Assembly (NCBI GenBank): GCA_018398575.1
Contig: JAGTXZ010000024.1
Location: forward strand, 1,612,001-1,676,000
Source of the DNA: Ampelomyces quisqualis
Taxonomy: Eukaryota; Ascomycota; Dothideomycetes; Pleosporales; Phaeosphaeriaceae
DNA length: 64,000 bases
Reading direction: 5' to 3'
This document shows positions 1 to 8,948 of this stretch, piece after piece (position 1 is the stretch's first letter; each line of letters begins with the position of its first letter). The position numbers and the translations under genes are program-made. A model generated the notes under the pieces. The model was not told where the DNA came from, did not search any database, and was given only the letters and a program-made list of their open reading frames with translations.

Positions 1-605
1 CCTGTTGGGAAGTTCTGCGAGAGAAAGTTGGCAGCTCCAACACGATCTAACTTATCTTGACCTCGTGCTTGAAGGAAGTCAACGTGCTCCTGTTGAAATA
101 CCAAGCCGTCGTCGTCAAGCCTGTACTCAGCCGCATCTTCTTCGCCTTCTTCATCATCGCCAGATTCCTCATCACCATCGCCGGTTCCCTCGCTCTCTAA
201 ATCAACGATGACGTTATTCTGCTGATGTTGTATGTTCTTGATCTGACCGTCCTCCGCATGAATGACAGACTGGTTGATAGTAGTATCAAGGCTCTCGGCA
301 TCAGTATCGTACGGGTCCAGTCTGTTACCTGCACCTGAATGACGTCGCTGAGGGACTTGCTGCATTGCAGCAGAGCTATTTTGGACATTTCCTATACCAC
401 GCGACGGGAGTCCAGATACTGCCTGCGGCTGATGAGGTTGCGGAGTGCCACCTCCACGCTTTATGGTGACTTTGGCATTTGCACCAATGGCCCGTCGTTC
501 TGGGTTGACGGGTGGACCGTTTCGGGCGTGTTGCGGACTAGCTGCGCGCTCGCGTCCTTCAACGAATTTCTGCAGCTTGCTCCTCTCATACATACTGCCT
601 GCCAT
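1..605 (-). CDS. Hypothetical protein, 5' part only (C-terminus beyond left edge)
   Basis: An open frame of 201 codons starts at an ATG at 603-605 and runs leftward out of the window without a stop. The N-terminus begins MAGSMYERSKLQKFVEG. It is followed by a Pro/Gln/Arg-rich, probably disordered stretch, then a strongly acidic run (residues about 145-170, mostly D, E and G), then a helical-looking segment near the edge. The composition (low-complexity basic then acidic) looks like a nuclear protein, but I do not recognise a family. It is divergent from the F-box gene and shares a promoter of about 270 bp with it. The continuous frame and protein-like composition support it; the function is unknown. 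Confidence 0.7.
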   Translation of the reverse strand, partial: MAGSMYERSKLQKFVEGRERAASPQHARNGPPVNPERRAIGANAKVTIKRGGGTPQPHQPQAVSGLPSRGIGNVQNSSAAMQQVPQRRHSGAGNRLDPYDTDAESLDTTINQSVIHAEDGQIKNIQHQQNNVIVDLESEGTGDGDEESGDDEEGEEDAAEYRLDDDGLVFQQEHVDFLQARGQDKLDRVGAANFLSQNFPT

Positions 606-873
606 TTCAGTATTTCGAGGCGGGGTGCACGCGCACCCAGGTCGTCGAGATTTGGTGTCGTGAGGTGAAAGAGGAAAGGTAGGTAATGTTGCTCGAACGG
701 GAAAGCGCGTCGATGTTTTGTGTTAACCCGAACGAGAATGGCCTCGGCCCGCCGGATACAGCTAGCAGCGCAATGACGATATGTTATCTCCGTGAGCGGT
801 TCCGTTCACCCATTATTGAGTGTGCCCCCATACATTGCATCTTCCCTGCGACCAGTGAGATTACTGAACCATC

Positions 874-1953
874 ATGTCTGATTCTCATCTGTACAAACTC
901 CCAAACGAGGTTCGCCAGTCCAGTCTGTCTCTGCTTGCATTGGCTGATAGTTGTAGCTGTTACTGCACCTGTTCTCGCCCATAGCCACCTCCGAACTCCT
1001 CCCTTTGACTGGCATCTCGCGCCGGCTATCAACCATAATCCTTCGCATCCTGCACAATCGTCTTGTAGCGGCAGCCGATCTTGATTCGCATTCTCTGCTA
1101 CTCGAATGCTACCATCCCTCTGTGAAGCTCTTCGAGCCACCATACTTTTGCACATACCAAGGCACCGATGGCTTGTCCTCGTATGAGGCCGAATCTGAGC
1201 AGGATAATATTGGCGAACGCCTAGGCAAGATGAAAAACATGTACTCGCGCTTCCGACCGCATCAACGAGAGCTCGAGGAAGGTGATAGGCGAGTGCTACG
1301 GCGACCTGGTGATTTACCCGGCAGTCGCACATTCCCAGGGACGGTAAAAGACAAATTTCAGGGTGAGAAGGTGAAGCAGGTCTTGAACATGGAGTCACAT
1401 GAGCTCTTCACACAACTCGTGGCTCAAACGAACTTGGTCAAGATTGGACCGCGCCACGGTCTCTTCACTTGCTTTGTTGACGTCGAAGAGGGTGTGTTGA
1501 GGGTTTGGAAAAATTGGCTGGCGGAAACAGCAGCCAGATGCCGACGGTCCCAGGCTGGCCCACAAGTAGAGATCGTAGAAGATATCGGTAAGGGTAAGGG
1601 TAAGGAGATCGCGAAGGAGGTCGATGGTGAAGTCGAGGAAAGGAAGTTAGACCTGAAAGACCCACAAATTCTGTGGGTGAGTCAGTCCAAAAACTCGGGA
1701 ATCCGGTTCAGCGTCAGGGAGAGGAATTTTTGCAGAGATGCGCCTATTCTCATCCGCGCGGATGAAGGCATGACCGTGTGCTATGAGATCGAATATGATG
1801 GTATGTCGAATGAGCGGGTGTTGCAAATTTGGGACTGACGTCTTGACAGAACTTCTTGTGCGCACATCGCACTTGCTCTTCGCGCTTGAAAAGTCGTTGG
1901 TGCAAGAGGACAACTCAAGTGATAAAGCAGTAGTGTTTGGTACTTTTGGGTAA
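874..1953 (+). CDS. F-box domain protein
   Basis: Model: 874-909, 957-1800, 1850-1953 (327 aa). The first exon ends in LPNE and joins LLLHLFSPIATSELLPL across a 47-nt intron (donor GTTCGC, branch GCTGAT), giving a typical N-terminal F-box at residues about 9-45. The following segment with SHSLLLECYHPS and the late motif YEIEYDELLVRTSHLL are, from memory, typical of a fungal F-box family. The last intron (1801-1849, GTATGT with CTGAC branch) is needed to reach the final exon; reading through it would end the protein at 1838. F-box proteins bind Skp1 and choose substrates for SCF ubiquitin ligases. The substrate is unknown. Phases agree at both junctions. Confidence 0.85.
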
Positions 1954-2038
1954 ATACAAAAACAGCGGGCTTGTGGCTCATAAGTGGATCTTTGAGAGCA
2001 AGCAAAAAAAACTCAAACACAAAGCGTTACCCTGGACG

Positions 2039-2045
2039 AAAAAAA
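2039..2045 (-). terminator. RNA polymerase III poly-T terminator of tRNA-Trp
   Basis: Seven consecutive T on the minus strand begin 9 nt past the discriminator base of the tRNA-Trp gene, the usual place for a Pol III stop. It supports the gene being a real Pol III unit and not a chance cloverleaf. Confidence 0.8.
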
Positions 2046-2072
2046 GAATGACCTTGACCCATGCCTGATTTG

Positions 2073-2124
2073 CTGTAAAGTTGTTAGATGAGACTCGAAC
2101 GCCGAAGATCTGGTGGTTACTTAC
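2073..2124 (-). other. 52-nt spliceosomal-type intron inside the tRNA-Trp T loop
   Basis: Reading the minus strand, the insert opens with GTAAGT, has a perfect branch site CTAAC about 12 nt before its end, and closes with TTTACAG. Length and signals are the same as those of mRNA introns in this window. It lies between T55 and C56 of the tRNA, so it splits the native B box. Confidence 0.8.
2091..2101 (-). promoter_or_regulatory. B-box-like sequence inside the tRNA-Trp insert
   Basis: CGTTCGAGTCT matches the Pol III B-box consensus (GGTTCGANTCC) at 9 of 11 positions. Because the insert splits the native B box, this internal copy could let TFIIIC bind. That role is an inference. Confidence 0.4.
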
Positions 2125-2188
2125 AACAGACAGCCTTCAGGTTTTTCCATTTCTGGAATCTGACGCGCTACCGTTGCGCCAATGGGCC

Positions 2189-3051
2189 TATCCCACTTGA
2201 TGGACTCACCGCGTAGTAGCTAGTATATATTGTTTGCAGCGCTGCGATTACCTGTCAACTAGGACTGTGCCTCCAATGCCGCAGCTAACGATGATTCGCA
2301 CGAAAGGCCACTTGTTCATTGTTGATGGGCCCACTCTATTGCGTGCATGCGCATCCCACCCCACATTCTTGCTGTCTGACTAAGCCCAACCTGCGGGAGG
2401 TCTCTACCTTAAATCACACGCGGCTTGCAAAGTTCTTGGGGCAAGTACTGAATCACAGTGGGAACGAAATCAGCCATCAGCAATCTACAGCGCTATGAGA
2501 GTGCATCCGAAACTGTCTAGGGTCTGCCTTGGTGCGATAGGTGGCTAGGTGACGGAAGTTAGGACTCAGCCGCCTCGGATAGACTTTTCAAGTTTGTCCG
2601 ACTTGCTAATGGCTGATTCAAACAATGGGCCTTTGAATGCTACACGTGCCCGATTGCTAGAAAAGCTGCACCTGTTCGTCTGTCTCCGACCGCAAATGTG
2701 GGGCTCGAGGGAGCGCCCAATGCACACGCATCATGAGAACACAAGACGGCTTTCGCAAGACTCTCAAAAATCACCGAACTTCCCTGATTATGACATTTCA
2801 CGCATGCAAAAGTTACTTATACGCGGGAGGGGGTGCTCCGTTTTTCGAAGCCCCGTTTTTTCACATCAGCCATCCTAGGTCTGCAGATTCTTAGTCCGCA
2901 AGTTTCGGTCAGATAAAATCGCTGCTGTACTTGGCATAGTCCATCCAGGCTCCGCCTGCACAGGTGGTGATGATACGATGCAGTCCAGTCAAAAAAAACC
3001 CCAGCGCAACCACCAAGGCCATCATCCATCAGGGACACCACCCAAGGTGGC
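2189..3051. other. Intergenic, between the two tRNA genes
   Basis: I see no supportable gene. Short ORFs on both strands (for example 2549-2878 plus) have no splice context or recognisable composition. This contains the upstream region of tRNA-Trp. Confidence 0.5.
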
Positions 3052-3056
3052 AAAAA
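3052..3056 (-). terminator. RNA polymerase III poly-T terminator of tRNA-Tyr
   Basis: Five consecutive T on the minus strand begin 5 nt past the discriminator base of tRNA-Tyr. Confidence 0.75.
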
Positions 3057-3061
3057 TAGTA

Positions 3062-3202
3062 TCTCCACTGCCTGAATCGAACAAGCGACCTTTCGATTAC
3101 AAAGTAACATTACAGTCGAACGTGATGCTGTGATAGTCAGTAACTTGCGCAACTTCTAGCTCTACAAGGACTTGAACGTACAACCAACTACACCAAGCGG
3201 AG
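3062..3202 (-). tRNA. tRNA-Tyr(GTA) with an anticodon-loop intron and an extra GT-AG insert in the D loop
   Basis: Acceptor arms CTCCGCT (from 3202) and AGTGGAG (3069-3063) pair with one G-U. The anticodon stem TTCGA/TCGAA is perfect, anticodon GTA is at 3111-3113, and a 12-nt intron (3098-3109) follows position 37 and contains TAC complementary to it. Variable loop AGGTC; T stem GCTTG/CAGGC; T loop TTCGATT; discriminator A at 3062. The D loop is broken after GGTT by a 54-nt segment (3128-3181). Removing it restores D stem GTG/CAC and a usual D loop with GG. The result is 75 nt. A T5 terminator follows. It lies 0.9 kb from the equally interrupted tRNA-Trp, same strand. Confidence 0.88.
3128..3181 (-). 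other. 54-nt spliceosomal-type intron inside the tRNA-Tyr D loop
   Basis: On the minus strand it begins GTACGT, has the branch-like ACTGAC about 12 nt from the end and closes with ATCACAG. It falls just after the A-box region of the tRNA. A B-box-like CGTTCAAGTCC (9 of 11 to consensus) lies inside it at 3168-3178, although the native B box in the T arm is intact here. Confidence 0.8.
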
Positions 3203-4032
3203 TGCTGTGACGGCTGAAGCCGTCCTTGGGGTCCTGTTGGACTGGGTACAGAAATCCCACCTATTCTATATTATATTGGGCAATTAAAGATGAGCAGGCA
3301 AGTTTGGTGTTGACAAGCACGATGTCCTGGGCCTGAAAGCGGCTGTAGCATTCGTTGACTCAACTGGTGGGGCAAGAGAGGGGTTGGATATTTCTTCCCA
3401 GCCGTGCTCGCTTGCTGGCGCTGAGTGAGGAACCTGGTAGAGAACGCGACGGCACGGTCAAATTCGGTCCATACGATTGAGCATGACTTTTACGGATGCT
3501 TCTCATTTGATACACAGGCACCATCAGAACGAGATATACAGCACTGTTGCGCCCCTCCCAGATCGAATAAAACCCTCAAAACGAGCAATCATCAAGGATA
3601 CGACTTCTCCTCCACAAACAAATTCAGCAATCGAGCTAGTCACCAAGTACAATAGACGGTCGTTTTGAGTCGAGGAGTAATGCCTCATAGAAGTCAAACT
3701 TTTGCGCCATATACTAGAACAAAATCACCTCAGTCACGCGCAAAAACGTGATTGAGGAGTGGAGAAAGGCCAAGACTGACTGCGACCGCAACTAGCAAAA
3801 AGCCACGGACATTATGCTTCCTGGCGCATGCGAACAAAGAAAATGCGATAAGCCAACATGATATCGTGAACGGCCCTGGTAAAAAATAGAATGGTTCAAC
3901 AAGTCCTTGCGCAAGCACACTTCGTAAACTTGATTCGTATGCGCCAGGATGTCCCATCATATTACTCGAGCAAGTGTATGAATCAGAACGGATATCATAT
4001 ATGAGTTATCGGGCCTAAAATATAAATCAGTT
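3203..4032. other. Intergenic
   Basis: No supported gene. A 76-codon minus ORF (3730-3960) would encode two hydrophobic segments but has no other support. Confidence 0.4.
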
Positions 4033-4713
4033 ATGATGGTAGTGTGGAGCCCACCGAGGCACACGGAACTCGAGTCGGCCTCCACATTCCCCGAGACGTC
4101 CAAGAAGGTAGTCCAACTGGAAAAGGGCCAAGCGGAAAGCCATAGTCTGTGTGATGCCACTGGCTCTGTCGCAAAAGCTATCGCGCAGTGGCAGCTCAAC
4201 TTCACGGCCCAGGTCTTCGCTGCCATCCGAACAGAGGAAGTGTCTCCTGCACATCACAGTTTTGCACCCACGCCATGGAAGCTCGACTCTCATATGGCAA
4301 ATATCCGCGAGTCCACTGAAACAGACATTGGCATGCTCAGCGACGGTGTTAAGGTCCTTACGGATGCTCGAGCCCACATGCACCAACAAGTCTTGGAGTT
4401 TAAGGAGTTTACCAAGACTACCTCCAAGTGAATGGGGCTCGAAGGGGTGGTGGAGAAGGCCATTTTGTGCGTGAAAGGGGGATCGAGAAAACCATACGCC
4501 ATAACCGCATCCTTTATATCATTGTCTCAATTGATCCGCAGGTTTTCAGAGGCTCGGACTTGCGCTCAAGAGGTGTCCAGAGGCAGTGGCCCGCTCATCC
4601 TCTACCGCCAGACTATGAAAGACATGCATGCGATCATCTTGCGTCTTAACTCAGAAGTGAGCAGTACAAAGGGAGTACCGGATCTGGATAATGTAATCTG
4701 CAGCGATAAATGA
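4033..4713 (+). pseudogene. Possible decayed or mis-spliced gene: two ORFs in one frame split by a single TGA
   Basis: A 132-codon ORF ends at TGA 4429-4431, and the next codon is an ATG that opens a 93-codon ORF in the same frame to 4713. The first part has amphipathic, charged, helix-prone composition (for example around residues 80-130) and reads like protein. The second part is less convincing. Either the TGA is a disabling mutation, an intron here was missed (GTGAAT at 4428 is a weak donor with CCGCAG or TTTTCAG acceptors about 115-120 nt on), or both ORFs are chance. I recognise no family. Confidence 0.35.
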
Positions 4714-5063
4714 AATTCTATTCGTTGCCCGCGGGGTAAAGCAGATCAAGAATCTACTTACTGATCTCGGTCTCCAGCACGCTTGTCCCTTGCTCGACGT
4801 TCCAGCCATCGTCGTTCTAGGCACCACAGAACTGGTTTTGTACAGCGGTGTGCATGTGATGCGGAAGAGGTGGATTGTTCATGCGATGTGACTGAGGCGA
4901 TGGTAGAGTAAGATCATGGCTGGCTGATGCGTTGGAGCAGGACGTTTCCATGCCGAAACGCGCCACCCTCGTTTGGGACAGCTCTCCGCTTATCTCCAAT
5001 CACCGCGTCAACTCGGCGGCCTTGCGAGCAACACCTACAACCACACCACAACATCTATAAACC
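4714..5063. other. Upstream region of the aminopeptidase gene
   Basis: No gene seen. It ends in an A/C-rich leader (ACCACACCACAACATC) directly before the LAP1 ATG, a common fungal 5'-UTR composition. Confidence 0.5.
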
Positions 5064-6300
5064 ATGAAAACCTCGCTATTGCTGTCGTTGTGTACCGCAG
5101 CGTTTGCTGCAGGTGCTGCACATCCCGAAGATCCTCAGATCCTTCTCCAAGACTCGCCAACGACCTTCGTGGAGCCCGATGAGTACCTCATCGAGTTGTC
5201 TCCTGGTGAGACGAGATGGGTGACTGAAGAAGGCAAATGGGAGCTTCGCCGCGTATGCATCTTCCGATTTCTTCGATTCAGTGTAAACCGGAATCCTTCG
5301 ATCGTGCTGACAATATTAGCAAAACATCAACTTCTTCGACATCACACACCACGAAGATCTCGGCGCAATCAATCGCAACAGGCTCACCGAACAAACAGTC
5401 AAGTTCCCCTCAGAGCCCGCCTACAATGAAACTGTTGTTCCACTTCTGAAGAAGCTGAAGAAAGACAACATGCGCGAACATCTCGAGACCTTCACATCGT
5501 TCCACACTCGATACTACAAGTCTCACTACGGCGCGGAGTCATCAGCCTGGCTTTTGGCTCAGGTAGATAAGACGCTGAAAGATTCAGGTGCTGTCAACGC
5601 CTCGGTCAAGGCGTTCCCGCATCCCTGGGGCCAATCGTCCATCATTGCCACCATCCCGGGCAAGAGCGACAAGACTGTTGTCATTGGTGCGCATCAGGAC
5701 TCGATCAATCTGTTTCTGCCCTCCATTCTTGCTGCCCCAGGCGCCGATGATGATGGTAGCGGTACCGTCACGATCCTCGAGGCTCTACGCGTGCTGCTTA
5801 AGTCTGAGGGTATACTTGACGGCTCAGCACCGAACACTGTTGAGTTCCATTGGTACTCTGCGGAAGAGGGCGGTCTTCTTGGCTCGCAGGCCATCTTTCA
5901 GTCATATGAGAAGGAGGGCAAGAATGTCAAGGCTATGCTTCAGCAAGACATGACTGGTTACGTCCAGAAGACGATCGACGCAGGCGAGCCGGAATCTGTC
6001 GGCGTCATCACCGACTACGTGGACCCTGGTCTCACCGAATTTATCAAGCAGATCATCACCGTCTACTGCGACATCCCATACATCCTGACCAAGTGCGGCT
6101 ACGCTTGCTCCGACCACGCCAGTGCCTCCAAGGCGGGCTACCCGTCCGCATTCGTCATTGAGTCAGACTTCAAGTATAGCGACGCAAAGATACATACCAC
6201 CGAGGATAAGATTGAGTACCTGAGCTTCGACCATATGCTGCAGCATGCAAAGCTCACTCTTGCCTTGGCCTACGAATTGGCGTTCGCCGAGTTCAAGTAA
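5064..6300 (+). CDS. LAP1: Secreted leucine aminopeptidase, M28 family
   Basis: Model: 5064-5252, 5320-6300 (389 aa, close to the usual length of about 388). It starts with a signal peptide (MKTSLLLSLCTAAFAAGAA), then a propeptide with QNINFFDIT. The catalytic domain carries all five zinc-ligand motifs: His in VIGAHQDS (about residue 188), Asp in GADDDGSG, the Glu pair in SAEEGGLLGS, Asp in QQDMTGY and His in IHTTEDKIEY. The enzyme removes N-terminal amino acids, often Leu, from peptides outside the cell. The 67-nt intron (GTATGC, branch GCTGAC, TATTAG) joins frames in phase 0. Nutrient regulation is likely for the family but not visible here. Confidence 0.95.
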
Positions 6301-6531
6301 GTGCATGCTCAGCATCGGTGAAATGGAGCATCTTGAGAACTAGTTACTTGAATGCTGCAGCGCATTTTACGTATTGTATGCGCGTATATCACATAGCGAG
6401 CGCTTGTGTCATACTATGAATCGTATTTGATGAATTGTGCTACGACCATCTCATCCGCCTTCCAATGCTTCAATTCTCACCATCCTTCATCCATCTGGCA
6501 CTTCCTGTCCGACCGGTTACTCGATACCAGC

Positions 6532-6747
6532 TTATTTCCTTGTCGTATAGTCCAAAGGCGAAAACCCATCTCTTGACTGAGTACCAGGAGGATCTATTGC
6601 TGCCGGAGATGGTGATTTGGTCTTCGGCCTAGGTGTACTTTCGTTGTTGGCGACGGGTACGCGGCCGCTTCCTGGTGGATTGTTGACAGTAGTCCAGCCT
6701 TTGCCGTCCTTCTGTCGATAGCCTTCCTGTCCCTGCTGTCCAGGCAT
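6532..6747 (-). CDS. Small hydrophilic hypothetical protein (71 aa)
   Basis: A short ORF starting MPGQQGQEGYRQKDGKGW is rich in Gly, Pro, Ser, Lys and Gln and lacks hydrophobic segments, like a small disordered protein. It lies tail-to-tail with LAP1. I do not recognise it. Composition looks coding, but the ORF is short enough to arise by chance. Confidence 0.4.
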   Translation of the reverse strand: MPGQQGQEGYRQKDGKGWTTVNNPPGSGRVPVANNESTPRPKTKSPSPAAIDPPGTQSRDGFSPLDYTTRK

Positions 6748-8948
6748 GTTGTATGTATACTTTGCAGTTACTCGAAGAGTGAGTTGGCCGAGATTTTTTT
6801 CATGAGACTTTGGTAGTGCTGCTTGTGTTTGGGGGTTGGTATATTTTTGTCACATAGGTTTGTTCAAGATTCGTTGTTCGTATGTTTTGCAGAAAGCGAC
6901 TATGTATTTAAACAACTGCAGTTCTTTTCATAACGGTGATATATATGTGAATTGTGTGCGGATCATCAAAGCTTCAAGTCATGTGTTGCTGGTGATTACA
7001 TCCAGGTGTGAAGCGTAGTTTCGTTGTGTGACGAGCGTGACAGACAACGGCATATTATTAAGAGACTTGAAACTTGAATTTTCACAGATGAGGCAGCAAT
7101 ACTGCCATTAAGTAGAGACATAAACTCTGGTAACAGAGGCCAAGATGGCATCCTGGCATACGAACCGCCACCCACATGGCGTCGAACTCAGCATATCTAC
7201 CAAGATATGGACCTTCCCAAGCCGGCTCTGACATGCAGAATCTTGTGCGTTCATATTTCGATGTCAGTAGGTAAGTACTATGTCTTCTACCTCTGCTTGC
7301 GGCTGCGTAGCGATCTGCTGCTCAAGGCTGGACCAATCCGCCTACCTTGGTACCCATTCGCGGGCGTGAGCACTGAGCAGTGACCCGGATAGCGTCTTGG
7401 AGTATAGCCTGCGTGCAAAATGACTCTGAAGTAAGCGTAATGTTATTGAATATGGCAGAATCTGAGCTGAAATGCTTAGACATCGCTCATTGAGTCGGCC
7501 CTACACTTCTTTCTTCACGTTTCCAACGGGGTCTGGTATGACCAACGCTGCTCATCTGCTCCCGCATATAAGTGCTAAACACATGGTACATCATGCTTCG
7601 CTACATACACGGTGCACAGAGACGGGTCAGAATTAAGATTTCTATGACAGCAGAAGCAGAAATATATCAGGTTGATCAACGCAACCTTGTATTATGACTT
7701 CAGTGCCCCATGACAATGGTTCGACTGGTGCTATCGAACAGACTTTCGAATCTCAATGTAGCTTTGCTCATGATTGAATCTTCAGAAACTCACTGGCTGC
7801 GATATATTATCCGATGCCGCATATCAGTCACGGCTCTCCAACGTGCAATCCTTTGCTGGCATAGCAAATCCTATTAGGATGAGCAGATTCAACTGTATGG
7901 CATAGCTGCGAAAAACAAGAATGTTATTTTAACCCATATAGGTCTTCGTCAGCTATCTGCTTAGGCGTCCTGGAACACTGAGAGTGGCGCATGAAAGCTG
8001 CAGATAGGCTGATCAGGCAGCAGAGCGTGATACCTATGATAGTCAGCATACTCAGAAGCAGAATCTCAACTTTAAAATCCCCGTACATCTTTAGTGCTTC
8101 CCTCTTCCCAAAGATCTCTCATATTCCAAGAACTCCAATATCAAGAACCCGCGCTTTAATGTCTTTGTCGAACTCCTCAGGAAAATTGCATGTCTAGCTT
8201 CTGCAAGAACTAATCATTTGTAGTGCTTGGATATACAGCGGTCTTGTATGACATGAGTAGGTGTAGGCTTGCTTTCCGTGTTGATGTGAATTGGAAATGG
8301 TCGACAAAAACATGGAGGCTCAAGGTTATGTTTCGGAAACAAATTCGCAGCCTGAAATGGCCCATATTTTGTATAACGTAAATGGTATACAGCATTGGTT
8401 TCGAGGGCAGTGATTTACGCATTATGAAACAGCATAATGAAATCTGCTGTAAATGTTCCATAGATTGGAAAACCCGTTTGTACTCGCGCGCCATCTTCCC
8501 TCCTTTTCTCTTTCCAAAACTCATGACAAAAAGGTTGCATGTTCACCCTCTTCTCTTTGGCCATCGGTGCTAGCTCGCCAGAAGTGTGCGATCAAAAGCG
8601 CAGCGTTCCGCTTCATATTCCCATTCACACCTTCTTCATTTCGTATTCAGTCAGCTTGCGGTAAACGCAGGCGCAGGCGGATTCATACTTTGGGTGGTAT
8701 GTTCTTGAAAAGATACGAAGAGGCGTTCAGACCAAACGGTGGATGCTCAGAGGCATGGAGTTTGTGCGAGCATAGATTCCATGCTGCTAATAGGTCTAAC
8801 ATACGACAATCGTCGTCGGATCGTGGCTTGTAGATGCACAGAATGCGCAAAACTTGGAACGTGACCAAGAAGGTGGGGTCGCAGAGACAGCAGGTAGGAC
8901 ACAGATTCCGAACAACAGGCTTTGTATAGACAGGGGAACGATCAGAAA
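6748..8948. other. Gene-poor stretch of 2.2 kb
   Basis: No ORF here has convincing composition or splice context. The base composition looks more AT-rich than the flanking genes. I see no repeat or transposon ends. Confidence 0.45.

Larger units (their letters stand above)
2055..2188 (-). tRNA. tRNA-Trp(CCA) with an anticodon-loop intron and an extra GT-AG insert in the T loop
   Basis: Acceptor arms GGCCCAT (from 2188) and ATGGGTC (2062-2056) pair fully with one G-U. The D stem is GCGC/GCGC. The anticodon arm TCAGA...CCTGA encloses CCA (2154-2156) plus a 10-nt intron (2143-2152) containing TGG, which can pair with the anticodon as in ordinary tRNA introns. One A-C mismatch sits at the base of the loop. 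The T arm is interrupted after its first two loop bases by a 52-nt segment (2073-2124). Removing it gives stem GTCTG/CAGGC around loop TTCAAAT. After removing both inserts the tRNA is 72 nt. A T7 terminator follows. Whether the gene is functional cannot be told from sequence; it could be a pseudogene disrupted by an intron insertion. Confidence 0.85.

Noticed and set aside
784..1398. 204-codon minus ORF across the F-box gene
   Set aside because: Overlaps the F-box exons, which have clear family motifs and splice sites.
2073..2124. BHB-type tRNA intron as the explanation for the T-loop insert
   Set aside because: I could not form a bulge-helix-bulge at the boundaries, whereas donor, branch and acceptor all fit the spliceosomal pattern; left open in the finding.
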